Shown: positions 17,405 to 25,983, counted from the first letter of the stretch. The stretch: DNA of 58,163 bases from Candidatus Kaiserbacteria bacterium (GCA_021413775.1 JAIOPS010000032.1:1-58163); one strand, 5' to 3'. Made by a program: numbers and translations. Notes: generated by a model from the sequence alone, not told the origin.

Positions 17405-18154
17405 TCAAGCCCGTCCGACCTTGGCCACGACGGCGCAGTGGTCCGAAACGCCCGACTCCAGTCGCACATCCGAAACCGCATACTCCTTTGTGGAGAAAAG
17501 TCCGTCCACCATTTTGTCTTTCAATTCCTCCGGCCGCTCTTTTCCGGCGCGATGAAGCGCGATATCAATACTCGTTTCGTACTCCGGTGGAATATTGTCT
17601 TTGTACGCATCCGCAAGTATCGAGAACATTTCTCCCCCGCGCGGCGCATTGAAATCCCCCGTGAGCACAAGTTCCGGAAATCCGTCGAGGATGCGGAGAA
17701 GCCCTTTCATGTCGGTGCGCTGCACATCCGTCGCCTGCCCCCGTACGGACCACGTGAAGTGTGTCGTCGCGACCCGAAAGACCTCCCCGTCTTTGAGAAT
17801 TTCGCAGGAGAGCACAAGGCGGTTTGTATCATTAAACGTCGCTTCGTCCACATCATCCGAGTCCGGGAGTGTGTGGGGAGTGCCGACATAGTAATCCGCT
17901 CGCCGGTCACTCATCGGATATCTCGAAAGAATCGCAATTCCCTCCGTCTCCGACTCTGGTCTCTTCAGTGCGGCAACCATCGGTTCATAGAAAAACCCTT
18001 CGGCACCCGAGTCCGCTCGAAAACGTGGGATGTCGCACTTCCTGCATTCCTGTATACACACGACATCCGGCCGGGTGCGCTCAAGAAAGCTCGTTACGGT
18101 GTCGAGATGCTTCCCCCGTTCGACGTTAACCGAAACGAGCGATATGCCGGACAT
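17405..18154 (-). CDS. Endonuclease/exonuclease/phosphatase family protein
   Basis: 249 residues. SLVSVNVERGKHLD, VVCIQECRKC, ATTHFTWS, LVLTGDFNAPRGGE and the terminal GVSDHCAVVAKVG supply the metal-binding and catalytic His/Asp residues of the EEP fold. Substrate may be DNA, a phosphoester or a lipid head group and cannot be told from sequence. There is no signal peptide. The start lies 3 nt beyond the pyrG stop, so the two genes form one transcription unit. Confidence 0.83.
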   Translation of the reverse strand: MSGISLVSVNVERGKHLDTVTSFLERTRPDVVCIQECRKCDIPRFRADSGAEGFFYEPMVAALKRPESETEGIAILSRYPMSDRRADYYVGTPHTLPDSDDVDEATFNDTNRLVLSCEILKDGEVFRVATTHFTWSVRGQATDVQRTDMKGLLRILDGFPELVLTGDFNAPRGGEMFSILADAYKDNIPPEYETSIDIALHRAGKERPEELKDKMVDGLFSTKEYAVSDVRLESGVSDHCAVVAKVGRA

Positions 18155-18157
18155 GAC

Positions 18158-19810
18158 TTATCCCTTACGTGCTATCGCAGCCTGTATGAACGCGTTGAAA
18201 AGCGGATGCGGAGAGAGCGGCCGCGCCTTGAGCTCCGGATGAAACTGTGTACCGACGTAGAAAGGATGTACGCTTTTCGGCAGTTCCGCAATTTCTTTCA
18301 AATCGCCGTCCGACCATTGGCCGGAGAAGACGAGGCCCGCCTTCTCGAGCTCGGACACGTAGACCGGATTTATCTCGAAACGATGCCTGTGACGCTCGGA
18401 TATTTTCTTCTCGCCGTACGCCTCGCGTACGATACTGCCGTCGGAGAGGTCGCACGGGTACGCGCCGAGGCGCATCGAGCCGCCGTAATCCTTGCGCGCG
18501 AGCTTTTCCTTCTGCTCGGGCAGAATATCGATGACAGGATACGGCGTACCCGGATTTATTTCGGTGGTATTTGCGTCATTCATCCCGGCTGCATGTCGTG
18601 CGTACTCGATAACGAGCATGTGTAATCCGTAGCACAATCCGAAGTACGGGATTTTGTTCTCGCGCGCGTACTGCGCCGTCATAATCTTCCCTTCAATGCC
18701 GGTCTCGCCGAATCCGCCGGGCACGATGATGCCGTCGTACGTGGCGAGTTCCGACACGGGCATCTTGCCGCTCTGGATGTCTTTCGCATTAATCCACGCG
18801 ATTTCCGGCTTCACGCCCGCGGCGTAGGACGAAAACTTTATCGCTTCAATAACGGACAGATACGCGTCGGAGAGGACGAAATCTCCGGTATCAAAATACT
18901 TGCCGACGATGCCGATTTTTACCTGCTGCGCGCCATTGTGGGCATGCTTCACGAATTCTTTCCACTCTTCCAAATCGGCGGATTTCTCGCCTTTCGTTTC
19001 AAGTGCGTCGAGAAGAATTTCAGAGAGGTTATCGCGTTCGAAATTGAGCGGCACATCGTAAATACTCTCGACGTCGGGCGCGGAAATAATCCTGCCCGGC
19101 TGCACATTGCATGAAATAGCGAGCTTCTCTTTGCGTTTATCGTCGAGCGGATGCGTCGAGCGGGCGATGATGATGTCGGGCTGCACGCCATAGGCGTTGA
19201 GTTCGCGCACCGCATTCTGCGTCGGTTTCGTTTTCATCTCTCCGAGCGTGCCCGGTACCGGGAGGTACGACACCATGACGAACAGTACATCGGACGGATT
19301 ATTGAGGTGCATCACGCGCGCGGCATCGATAAACAGCGCGTTCGAGAAATCGCCGATGGTACCGCCGATTTCGACGACCGACACGTCGGAGCCGGCGTGC
19401 TCGGAAGCCCGTTTCAGGCGCTCTACGATTTCATCGCGTACATGAGGAATCGCTTCGACGCATTTTCCTTCGTAGCCGAGATTGCGCTCGCGCTCAATTA
19501 CCGAACGGTACACCATGCCGCTCGTCATATAGTCCTCGGGTCCCAAATCGCGTCCCAAGAAGCGCTCGTAGTTGCCCATGTCCTGATCCGTCTCGAGTCC
19601 GGAGTCGAGCACGAAGACCTCGCCGTGTTCCGTCGGATTCATGGTGCCGGCGTCAACGTTGAGGTACGGGTCGACCTTCATCAGATTGACCGAGAGTCCG
19701 CGCGCGGCAAGAAGCTGGCCTATAGAAGCCGTCGTAATACCCTTACCGACGCCGGACATAACTCCGCCCACGACAAAAATATATTTGTGACCCGGTTGCG
19801 CACGCGTCAT
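18158..19810 (-). CDS. pyrG: CTP synthase
   Basis: 550 residues from MTRAQPGHKYIFVV, normal length. The synthase domain carries the P-loop-like GGVMSGVGKGITTAS and the metal/UTP region KVDPYLNVDAGTMNP. The glutaminase domain has the oxyanion GGFGETG, the nucleophile in FGLCYGLH and the C-terminal GTQFHPELKARP. It aminates UTP to CTP. The longest frame starts 20 codons upstream; this start follows GGTGTACACC and is the usual family N-terminus. It is downstream of ftsEX and upstream of the EEP gene. Confidence 0.96.
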   Translation of the reverse strand: MTRAQPGHKYIFVVGGVMSGVGKGITTASIGQLLAARGLSVNLMKVDPYLNVDAGTMNPTEHGEVFVLDSGLETDQDMGNYERFLGRDLGPEDYMTSGMVYRSVIERERNLGYEGKCVEAIPHVRDEIVERLKRASEHAGSDVSVVEIGGTIGDFSNALFIDAARVMHLNNPSDVLFVMVSYLPVPGTLGEMKTKPTQNAVRELNAYGVQPDIIIARSTHPLDDKRKEKLAISCNVQPGRIISAPDVESIYDVPLNFERDNLSEILLDALETKGEKSADLEEWKEFVKHAHNGAQQVKIGIVGKYFDTGDFVLSDAYLSVIEAIKFSSYAAGVKPEIAWINAKDIQSGKMPVSELATYDGIIVPGGFGETGIEGKIMTAQYARENKIPYFGLCYGLHMLVIEYARHAAGMNDANTTEINPGTPYPVIDILPEQKEKLARKDYGGSMRLGAYPCDLSDGSIVREAYGEKKISERHRHRFEINPVYVSELEKAGLVFSGQWSDGDLKEIAELPKSVHPFYVGTQFHPELKARPLSPHPLFNAFIQAAIARKG

Positions 19811-19823
19811 GGTGTACACCTTA

Positions 19824-20753
19824 TCACGAACGCAGGTACCTCCGCACCGCAAGAAAACTGGATAACGCACCGAGCGCCATGCCCGAGAGCATGAGTATTG
19901 AGAACATGAGGATGAAATGGGCCGTAAAGTACGTAAAAACGTTGAAAGTACCCAGGAAACGCTCCGAACCGGGTCCGAGCCAGACCGTAACAGGATACAG
20001 AATAAGGAGGACGACGATTGCCGATACCACTCCGTAGAGAACGCCCGCTATCATAAACGGTCCCCGGACATACCAGTGTCCCGCGCCGACGAGGTTCATG
20101 ACCCCGATTTCATCCCGCGAGGTATAGATGGCGAGGCGGATGGTGTTGAAAGAAATGAGCACCGAGGCAAGCGCCAGGATGATGGCGACAGCGATACCGA
20201 GCTTTCTGCTGGTCTCGATGATGTTGGAAAGCCGGTCGATAGCGGTCTTATTCTGGAAAAAGTTCACTTTATCAATGACTGCGCCCGCCCCGGTGCCCGC
20301 AGCCTGCTGCGCATTGAGGTACTTGGCGATGGATTCGTACTGGCTCGTCTGCTTTGCACGGATTTCGAGCGAGGCACCGAGCGGATTGTCCCCGAGCTCA
20401 TCGAGAGCCTGTATCGTCAGCTGGTCGTTCTTGTGACGCTCTTTGAACGCTTCGAGCGCCTGCTCCCGGCTCACGTATGTCACATTCGCGACTTCCGGTA
20501 AGACCTTCAGCTGCTGCTGTATGTCGTTGATTTGAGACTCCGTAGCGCCGGTGGTGAAATACACCGTCACGTCCACCTTCTCAGTGAGCGATTTGAGCGT
20601 CGCGTTCAGAGCCGCGCTTCCTATCATGAGCCACGCCACAACAAAGAGTGTGAGAGTCATGATGAGAATTGCCGCGAGCGATACGAACGCATTCCGGACG
20701 AACCCGGCGACTCCGTACCGTACAACGCGCTTCGAGGTGAGGATGAAAGACAT
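19824..20753 (-). CDS. ftsX: Cell-division ABC transporter permease FtsX
   Basis: 309 residues, four membrane helices (about 20-45, 185-210, 232-260, 275-300). The extracytoplasmic domain after helix 1 includes KVDVTVYFTTGATESQI and LPEVANVTYVSREQALEAFK. FtsX with FtsE relays a cytoplasmic division signal to periplasmic peptidoglycan hydrolases. It lies 21 nt after ftsE. TACTAT sits 7 nt before the ATG, so an additional internal promoter is possible. Confidence 0.93.
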   Translation of the reverse strand: MSFILTSKRVVRYGVAGFVRNAFVSLAAILIMTLTLFVVAWLMIGSAALNATLKSLTEKVDVTVYFTTGATESQINDIQQQLKVLPEVANVTYVSREQALEAFKERHKNDQLTIQALDELGDNPLGASLEIRAKQTSQYESIAKYLNAQQAAGTGAGAVIDKVNFFQNKTAIDRLSNIIETSRKLGIAVAIILALASVLISFNTIRLAIYTSRDEIGVMNLVGAGHWYVRGPFMIAGVLYGVVSAIVVLLILYPVTVWLGPGSERFLGTFNVFTYFTAHFILMFSILMLSGMALGALSSFLAVRRYLRS

Positions 20754-20774
20754 AATAGATATAGTACACCGCTC

Positions 20775-21458
20775 CTACAGAACGTATTTACCTTGCTTGT
20801 CATCGCGAACGATTCTTCCCTGGTCCATCGTAACGACGCGACGGCCCACGGAATCCACGACGGACTTGTTATGGGTCGTAAGCAGTACCGTCGTGCCGAG
20901 ATCGTTAATTTTTTTCAAAATCTCGACGATGTCATGCGCATTGATGGGATCGAGGTTGCCCGTCGGCTCATCCGCAATGAGAACTTCCGGCTGGTTCACG
21001 ATGGCGCGCGCAATCGCGATGCGCTGCTGTTCTCCTCCCGAGAGCTCTTTCGGGAAACTCCACATTTTGTCCCCGAGACCGACGAGGTCGAGTACGTGTG
21101 GGACATCCGCCTGGATGTCTTCATCACTCTTGCCCGCGACCTCAAGCGCGAACGCGATGTTCTCGTAGACGTTTTTTGTCGGGAGCAGGCGGAAATCCTG
21201 AAAAACCGTTCCGATATTCCGGCGCATACGCAGGAGGTCCTTGTCCGAAAGCCCCGCGATATTGCGCGAGCCGAAAAATACCGAACCCTCTGTCGGATAC
21301 ACCTCGGCGAAAAGCATCTTGAGAAGGGTCGTTTTACCGGCACCCGAGTGTCCTACGAGCGAGACGAATTCTCCCGGCTCGATACCGAGCGTGATGTCGT
21401 AGACCGCGGGCACTCCCCCGTCTTTGTATCTTTTGGTGACATTTTCAAAATAAATCAT
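20775..21458 (-). CDS. ftsE: Cell-division ABC transporter ATPase FtsE
   Basis: 227 residues from MIYFENVTKRYKDG. Walker A GHSGAGKTTLLKML, signature LSGGEQQRIAIARA, Walker B VLIADEPTGNLDP and the H-loop TTHNKS are intact. It is the cytoplasmic partner of FtsX. The longer in-frame start 41 codons upstream lies inside the mRNA leader and is not used. A TATACT promoter and a 63-nt leader with a hairpin precede it. Confidence 0.95.
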   Translation of the reverse strand: MIYFENVTKRYKDGGVPAVYDITLGIEPGEFVSLVGHSGAGKTTLLKMLFAEVYPTEGSVFFGSRNIAGLSDKDLLRMRRNIGTVFQDFRLLPTKNVYENIAFALEVAGKSDEDIQADVPHVLDLVGLGDKMWSFPKELSGGEQQRIAIARAIVNQPEVLIADEPTGNLDPINAHDIVEILKKINDLGTTVLLTTHNKSVVDSVGRRVVTMDQGRIVRDDKQGKYVL

Positions 21459-21488
21459 AGGGAAATTGAGATATCGCTTCACTCGTGT

Positions 21489-21533
21489 GCGCCGTCTGTA
21501 AGAAGGCGCGGTCGTCCGGAAGTGTTCAGTATA
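21489..21533 (-). promoter_or_regulatory. ftsE promoter and leader hairpin
   Basis: TATACT (21533-21528) places +1 near 21521, giving a leader of about 63 nt. A hairpin with GCGCC/GGCGC outer arms (21489-21509) lies in it. No SD precedes the ftsE ATG. Confidence 0.4.
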
Positions 21534-21607
21534 CCGCGCCCGGCGATAGGCTTCCAGTGCATCATTGAAACGCGGAGTCACTTCCCTTTTTCATGTCGAC
21601 TCCTGCA

Positions 21608-22393
21608 TCAGCGTCGCGCAGAAAGCTCATCTACGGCATCGAGCACTTCTGTCCGGACTTTCGGACTGAAAAGCACTTTGTGATGGCCGTGCACGGCGAC
21701 CTCCACGTTTTTTGCTCCTTCCAAAAAACTCCCCTTCTCGGCCCACACATGATTATCGTACTCCGGAATAATCGAAATTATCTGATGATTTACGTTTTTA
21801 TGACTCTCCAAATCACGAATGATATCGCTATCGGTCAATAATTCTCTGAACGAATCATGCGGTATTAACTTCGCCATTGCGGAGCCCGAGAACGGAGTCG
21901 CGATTGAAACCATGCCGAGGACACTTTTATCTTCATTATTATGTGCCAGCAGATATTTTCCGATGAGGCCCCCCTTACTGTGCGCAACCAAAACAACTCC
22001 TTTCAGCTGCTCTTTCTCGATGAGCTGTCTCACCGAATGTGCACCGTGCGCGACCCTGGGAATATGATGCCCGCGCTTAGGGAACGCATGCACAATGAGG
22101 GCTTTCAACTTTTTCGCCGAGGACGGGACATTGTAGATGTTGTATCCAAGCTCGGGCACAATGTAGACGGGATGACCGCGAAGAGAAATCTCATCACCTA
22201 TCTTCTTCATAAAGCCCCATTTGCCCAAAATTCCCGGCACTAAAATAACCGGTACTTTCCCGGCTATACGATAACCGAGGTAATGTGCGGGCGGCTCGCG
22301 ATGCACGACCATTGCCGCCGACCCGCGAAGCATGTACCCGTAGTCAACGAACCAGCTGCCGATTTTTCTATGGAGACGTGCCGGAGACTTCAT
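21608..22393 (-). CDS. Alpha/beta-hydrolase, lipase/esterase-like
   Basis: 261 residues if started at MKSPARLHRKIGSW; an ATG at 22438 would overlap prfB by 23 nt and cannot be excluded. VILVPGILGKWGFMKKIGDEI forms the oxyanion-hole region and VLVAHSKGGLIGKYLL the nucleophile elbow with the catalytic Ser. A late Asp and the HGHHKVL His are candidates for the rest of the triad. The lid-like region is His-rich. It resembles triacylglycerol lipases and LipA-type esterases. No signal peptide, and substrate unknown. It sits between prfB and ftsE. Confidence 0.72.
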   Translation of the reverse strand: MKSPARLHRKIGSWFVDYGYMLRGSAAMVVHREPPAHYLGYRIAGKVPVILVPGILGKWGFMKKIGDEISLRGHPVYIVPELGYNIYNVPSSAKKLKALIVHAFPKRGHHIPRVAHGAHSVRQLIEKEQLKGVVLVAHSKGGLIGKYLLAHNNEDKSVLGMVSIATPFSGSAMAKLIPHDSFRELLTDSDIIRDLESHKNVNHQIISIIPEYDNHVWAEKGSFLEGAKNVEVAVHGHHKVLFSPKVRTEVLDAVDELSARR

Positions 22394-22415
22394 GGCGTAA
22401 TGAGCAAAGTGATTG

Positions 22416-23306
22416 TTAATTGGTCTTTGAATCCGCATTCCGCTCTTCATCGATAAACGACTGTATGTCTCCCTCAAGCACTTTCTCCACATCCCGCCGT
22501 TCATGGTCGGTGCGGTGGTCCTTCACCATCTGGTACGGATGCAATACGTATGAGCGTATCTGACTTCCCCACTCAATCTTGGTGGTAGAACCGGCGGAGA
22601 GCCCGCGCGCTTCGCTCGCCGCCGCTTCTTCGCGCATGCGGAAAAGTTTGCCGCGGATGAGTTCCATCGCTTTTTCGCGGTTCTGCGCCTGGCTGCGTTC
22701 GGATGTGACCTGGACAGCGATTCCTGTCGGGAGGTGTGTCATGCGGACCGCCGTGTCGCGCTTGTTCACATTTTGCCCGCCCGGACCTCCCGAACGTGCG
22801 ACCGACACATCGATATCTTTGTCCGGAATGTGCAAATCTCCCTGGTCGGGTAACTTCGGCAAAACCTCAACGAGAGAAAACGACGTCTGCCGTTTACCGG
22901 CCGAATTGAACGGCGACATGCGCACAAGCCGATGTACGCCGGCCTCGAGCCGCAGCATGCCGTACGCACCGGAACCTTTTATTTCAAAAGAAACACTGCG
23001 GTACCCGCCCATTGAATTTTCGTTCGCCGAAAGCTCCGAGACTCCCCATCCGCGCGATGCGGCGTACTTTTTATACATTTCATACAGAATGCGGGAGAAA
23101 TCCTCCGCATCGTCTCCTCCCGCACCTGAGACAATCGAGACGAGCGCGTCGCTTTTATCGAAACCGCTTCCGCCCGCAAGTTTCGTTTTCAAGTCCTGGT
23201 ATTCCTTCAGAGTCTCCTGCGCCTTTTCTTTGTTGCTCCAAAAGTCAGTCGCCCCCATGGCCACTTCTATTTCCGCAATCCGTGCCGCAATCGCCTCTTT
23301 GCCCAT
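22416..23306 (-). CDS. prfB: Peptide chain release factor 2, compact form
   Basis: 296 residues, against about 365 in E. coli. The stop-codon tripeptide is SPF (VRMSPFNSAGKRQT), which is RF2-specific, and the catalytic GGQ lies in SGGPGGQNVNKRDTAVR. RF2 releases peptides at UGA and UAA. The gene begins after the point where most prfB genes have their programmed frameshift, and the N-terminal domain between LKTKLAGG and the SIVSGAGGDDAEDF block is shortened by roughly 45 residues. UGA is a stop in this window (for example truB, murD), consistent with a working RF2. TGG-TATACT lies exactly 6 nt before the ATG. Confidence 0.93.
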   Translation of the reverse strand: MGKEAIAARIAEIEVAMGATDFWSNKEKAQETLKEYQDLKTKLAGGSGFDKSDALVSIVSGAGGDDAEDFSRILYEMYKKYAASRGWGVSELSANENSMGGYRSVSFEIKGSGAYGMLRLEAGVHRLVRMSPFNSAGKRQTSFSLVEVLPKLPDQGDLHIPDKDIDVSVARSGGPGGQNVNKRDTAVRMTHLPTGIAVQVTSERSQAQNREKAMELIRGKLFRMREEAAASEARGLSAGSTTKIEWGSQIRSYVLHPYQMVKDHRTDHERRDVEKVLEGDIQSFIDEERNADSKTN

Positions 23307-23343
23307 CGCGGCAGTATACCAAGACGCTCCGTCCGGGAGCTAT

Positions 23344-23604
23344 CTACGCGGCCTTATCCAAACGACCGGGATTTTTCAACCACTCCCTGTACTCGTGTAC
23401 CGTCATATTCATTTCCGCCGCGTCGTCCGCCTCTTCCTGCTCTTTTTGCATAAGGAGCGACTCCGGGTCGTTATCATCGGCCAGCTCTCCGCCGCGAACG
23501 ACTGTTTTTCCGAGCGGAGCATCGATGCCCTGACGGTGAACACCGTCACTCTTGCGTCTTTCTTCGTCGACTTTTGATACGAAACGTTTTTCAATGCTTC
23601 CCAT
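23344..23604 (-). CDS. Small charged protein, unknown
   Basis: 86 residues (MGSIEKRFVSKVDEERRKSD...), with a KTVVRGGELADDNDPESLL core and a MTVHEYREWLKNP segment near the end. No membrane helix or signal. TGT-TAGTAT exactly 6 nt upstream supports the start. It is close to prfB (37 nt) but has its own promoter. Function unknown. Confidence 0.6.
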   Translation of the reverse strand: MGSIEKRFVSKVDEERRKSDGVHRQGIDAPLGKTVVRGGELADDNDPESLLMQKEQEEADDAAEMNMTVHEYREWLKNPGRLDKAA

Positions 23605-23624
23605 ACCATAATACTAACATCGTG

Positions 23625-23697
23625 AGCCGCCTCGCAGATTTGAACTGCGGACCCCCGCTTTACGAAAGCGGTGCTCTACCAACTGAGCTAAGGCGGC
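23625..23697 (-). tRNA. tRNA-Thr (CGU)
   Basis: Minus-strand cloverleaf: acceptor GCCGCCT/AGGCGGC, D-loop with GG, anticodon arm CCGCT-TTCGTAA-AGCGG (anticodon CGT), normal T-loop TTCAAAT. No encoded CCA. Confidence 0.95.
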
Positions 23698-23745
23698 GAA
23701 CTCGGTTATCCTACGCAATTCTCAGGAATTTTCCACTCATTCGGG

Positions 23746-23818
23746 AGCCGATGTCCGGGATTGAACCGGAGACCTCGTCCTTACCAAGGACGTGCTCTAC
23801 CAACTGAGCTACATCGGC
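23746..23818 (-). tRNA. tRNA-Thr (GGU)
   Basis: Minus-strand cloverleaf: acceptor GCCGATG/CATCGGC, anticodon arm CGTCC-TTGGTAA-GGACG (anticodon GGT), T-loop TTCAATC. It lies 48 nt upstream of tRNA-Thr(CGU), and a TGC-TATTAT element about 20 nt upstream probably drives both. Confidence 0.95.
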
Positions 23819-23851
23819 GTACGCATCGACGCTTCGCGATAATAGCACGGC

Positions 23852-24502
23852 CTACGCCAGGGGAAAGTCTTGCAGCTCCTCAATGAGCGTTTGCAGAGAC
23901 TCTTCGGAAATGTTCTCAGGCGTAAGGGTGGTGCGGGAAAATATTTGACGTTCGATTTCTCGGGCAGCTTCGAGCAGGACCCGATACCGGCTCTCTTCGT
24001 CCGGAAAATCGCTGCGACGCTTTGCATAGCGTATGCGCGCCTCTTCCAATCGCTCATCCATGGACGCCACACCTTTCGGGGTCACGCGCAAATCGGCATA
24101 CTCGACGATTTTCTGCCCGAGCGAGTGGGTGTCGCGGATGCTCTCAAGCTTCGAGAATCCGACGCCTTCGATGTACTGCATCACCTGCAACGGCAGGTGC
24201 AGCTCGTGTCCGATGGCGACCGTCGCATGATGCTCATCCGGTCCGAACCTGCGGACAAAGTCCGCTTTCTTTTTCTCCCAGAAAGCCCGGCCTTCGGGCT
24301 CGCATGATTCCGGGAACGTCCCGAGATCAAATTTGATGATGTTGCCCATGTCGTGGAAGAGGCATGCGAGGATTACAGAGCGCACGTCCACGGGTGTAAC
24401 GAGCGATTCAGCGATGACTTTTCCCACTGCCGCAACGCGAAGTTGGTGCGTCTGGAGAATGGGCATGATGCCGTACTGTGCATACGCCTCTCGTGCTGTC
24501 AT
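23852..24502 (-). CDS. HD-domain phosphohydrolase-like protein
   Basis: 216 residues. THQLRVAAVGKVIAE gives the first His, ACLFHDMGNIIKFD the HD pair, GHELHLPLQVMQYIE and EYADLRVTPKGVAS the later metal ligands. HD proteins of this size cleave nucleotides or related phosphoesters; substrate unknown. It has the divergent neighbour at 24547 and an extended -10 (TGC-TAGAGT) exactly 6 nt before the ATG. Confidence 0.83.
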   Translation of the reverse strand: MTAREAYAQYGIMPILQTHQLRVAAVGKVIAESLVTPVDVRSVILACLFHDMGNIIKFDLGTFPESCEPEGRAFWEKKKADFVRRFGPDEHHATVAIGHELHLPLQVMQYIEGVGFSKLESIRDTHSLGQKIVEYADLRVTPKGVASMDERLEEARIRYAKRRSDFPDEESRYRVLLEAAREIERQIFSRTTLTPENISEESLQTLIEELQDFPLA

Positions 24503-24508
24503 TTCAGC

Positions 24509-24540
24509 ACTCTAGCACGGTCAAAATTAGGGTGTACACT
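24509..24540. promoter_or_regulatory. Divergent leaderless promoters
   Basis: Minus: TGC-TAGAGT (24514-24509), 6 nt before the ATG at 24502. Plus: TACACT (24535-24540), 6 nt before the ATG at 24547. The two start codons are only 44 nt apart, so both genes must be transcribed without leaders. Confidence 0.6.
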
Positions 24541-24546
24541 TTCGGC

Positions 24547-24927
24547 ATGCACGAATTTTTCAGAAAAATCGCCCGTCGAACGAGTGACAAGGTCGGCTCG
24601 CCCTGGGCATTTGCGCTCGCTGTCGCAGTCATTATCATCTGGGCGGTTTCAGGTCCTTTTTTCGACTTCTCCGACACGTGGCAACTCGTCATCAATACGG
24701 GCACGACCATCCTCACCTTTCTTATGGTGTTTCTCATCCAAAACACTCAGAACAGAGACGCCCATGCGATTCACCTCAAACTCGACGAACTCATCAAGGC
24801 AATAGACACCGCCCGGAATGAGCTCATCGATATCGAAGAAGACCAGGACGACGAACTCACGAAACTCGACCGCGAATACCGCGAAGACCGGCGTAAACCG
24901 AACCAGAACAGCGTCCCGCTCCTCTAA
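24547..24927 (+). CDS. Low-affinity iron permease-like membrane protein
   Basis: 126 residues. Two membrane helices (about 22-40 and 49-68) separated by GPFFDFSDTWQLVINTGTT, then MVFLIQNTQNRDAHAIHLKLDELI and a long charged coiled C-terminus. This is the signature of the low-affinity iron permease family (PF04120). Transport activity of the bacterial members is unproven. It stands alone and faces the GNAT-like gene tail-to-tail. Confidence 0.82.
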   Translation: MHEFFRKIARRTSDKVGSPWAFALAVAVIIIWAVSGPFFDFSDTWQLVINTGTTILTFLMVFLIQNTQNRDAHAIHLKLDELIKAIDTARNELIDIEEDQDDELTKLDREYREDRRKPNQNSVPLL

Positions 24928-24939
24928 AAGCGCTTTGAA

Positions 24940-25398
24940 CTACAGGTGCGCCCTGAATACGCGCACATCATCCGACTCGTCTTCTTTGTGAAAACCGAAG
25001 TCATGCAGCACGTGCTCCATGTCACGGTATTTCTCCGAGACACTGATACTGACTTCGTATATGCCTTTGTCTTTCAGATATGAAATCGCCTCCTCAAGAA
25101 GCTGCTGAGTGAGTTCGGGATCGCGCCCCTCTACCCTGAGATGGCGTATGACGGCCGTACCGTCTTCAGACGATTTCGTGAGCGCAAGAAAACCTTTCTC
25201 GCCGTCGCCGAACATTGCTCCGTTCGGCTCCGTAAAATCCTCCTTATCGAACGCCTCGCCGCTTGAGGCGCCGAACTTCTTCTCCTTGAGCGCGTTCTCC
25301 ATTCCTCGGACACGGGCCTTCTCGGCGGCACCTATATCCACAAGGCGCTCAACCTTTTTCGGTCGTCCGGCTTCGCCTCCTGCGTTGGGCATAAACAT
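24940..25398 (-). CDS. GNAT-like acetyltransferase
   Basis: 152 residues. GEKGFLALTKSSEDGTAVIRHLRVEGRDPE followed by LTQQLLEEAISYLKDKGIYEVSISVSEKYRDMEHVLHDFGF has the beta4-alpha3-beta5 rhythm of GNAT acetyltransferases, but the pyrophosphate loop Q/RxxGxG/A is poorly kept. Activity is therefore uncertain. Start could be MFMPNAGG or MPNAGG two codons later. Confidence 0.6.
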   Translation of the reverse strand: MFMPNAGGEAGRPKKVERLVDIGAAEKARVRGMENALKEKKFGASSGEAFDKEDFTEPNGAMFGDGEKGFLALTKSSEDGTAVIRHLRVEGRDPELTQQLLEEAISYLKDKGIYEVSISVSEKYRDMEHVLHDFGFHKEDESDDVRVFRAHL

Positions 25399-25455
25399 AC
25401 GCGTGGTGTCATTGCATTATCACATACCCGCAAGCACAGTCGAAGGCCCCGCGCA

Positions 25456-25486
25456 CTCGCAAAAATGCTCATTTTAGGATATTCTC
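25456..25486 (+). promoter_or_regulatory. tRNA-Asp promoter region, similar to that of tRNA-Met
   Basis: CTCGCAAAAATG ... ATTTTAGGATATTCTC ends 16 nt before the tRNA. The same order (CTCGCAAAAATG ... GTTTTGCGATATTCTC) precedes tRNA-Met at 25988-26017. Confidence 0.5.
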
Positions 25487-25502
25487 TCTGAGTTCGTTCA
25501 AT

Positions 25503-25576
25503 GCGGGCGTAGCTCAGCTGGTTAGAGCGTTCCCCTGTCACGGGAAAGGTCGCCGGTTCGAATCCGGTCGCTCGCG
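25503..25576 (+). tRNA. tRNA-Asp (GUC)
   Basis: Acceptor GCGGGCG/CGCTCGC, D-loop AGCTGGTTA, anticodon arm TTCCC-CTGTCAC-GGGAA (anticodon GTC), T-loop TTCGAAT, discriminator G. No encoded CCA. Confidence 0.95.
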
Positions 25577-25585
25577 CATGTCGCC

Positions 25586-25613
25586 AAACCCAAAGCCTGT
25601 CTTTGGGTTTGTT
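25586..25613 (+). terminator. Terminator after tRNA-Asp
   Basis: Perfect 10-bp stem AAACCCAAAG / CTTTGGGTTT with a CCTGT loop and a T-rich tail, 9 nt after the tRNA. Confidence 0.75.
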
Positions 25614-25640
25614 GCGTAAGAATTTGGTACAATTCGGAGC

Positions 25641-25838
25641 ATGTGGCTCATCATCGTTCCGCTGCTTTCACTGGCAGTACTTATTACCGGCATAGTACTG
25701 ATTATCAAACGCAGCCAGAAACCTTGGTTTTTGTGGACGGGTATCGGACTCATCGTCCTCTACATACTTTCGCTCCCGGTTGTTCTTCCTTTTTTCCTGC
25801 TCGCAATGCTTCTGATTACGGGCGGCAGTTTCAGCTAA
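25641..25838 (+). CDS. Tiny two-helix membrane protein
   Basis: 65 residues with two hydrophobic helices (about 2-23 and 29-60) separated by KRSQKPWFLW. No family recognised. TACAAT lies 7 nt before the ATG. It is followed after 7 nt by another tiny hydrophobic ORF, so both may be made from one leaderless transcript between tRNA genes. Confidence 0.6.
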   Translation: MWLIIVPLLSLAVLITGIVLIIKRSQKPWFLWTGIGLIVLYILSLPVVLPFFLLAMLLITGGSFS

Positions 25839-25845
25839 GGACTCT

Positions 25846-25983
25846 ATGGACACCGTACTTTCATTCGTTCAAACGGTACTGAATTTTGTCGCAACCGCCC
25901 TCGGGTTCCTGCTCCAAATCCTCACCATCGTGATTAACTTTCTGATTACGACGCTTCACTCGATTGCCGGCTCCATCACATAG
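25846..25983 (+). CDS. 45-residue hydrophobic peptide
   Basis: Starts MDTVLSFVQTVLNFVATALG and continues FLLQILTIVINFLITTLHSI before GSIT and a TAG stop. The whole peptide is amphipathic or hydrophobic with almost no charge, like small membrane-active peptides or type I toxin-like peptides. This likeness is only compositional. It begins 7 nt after the preceding small membrane gene. Confidence 0.5.
   Translation: MDTVLSFVQTVLNFVATALGFLLQILTIVINFLITTLHSIAGSIT

Noticed and set aside
16955..18625. Very long plus-strand frame (556 codons) opposite guaB, the EEP gene and pyrG
   Set aside because: It runs across three well-supported minus-strand genes and their borders and shows no recognisable domain. 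It is a by-product of codon bias on the other strand.
20532..21683. Long plus-strand frame (383 codons) opposite ftsX and ftsE
   Set aside because: Antisense to two conserved division genes with intact motifs. The translated product is rich in Arg and His and has no family.
24519..24524. TTGACC as -35 for the HD gene
   Set aside because: It lies only four bases from the -10 hexamer, far too close for a sigma70 spacer.
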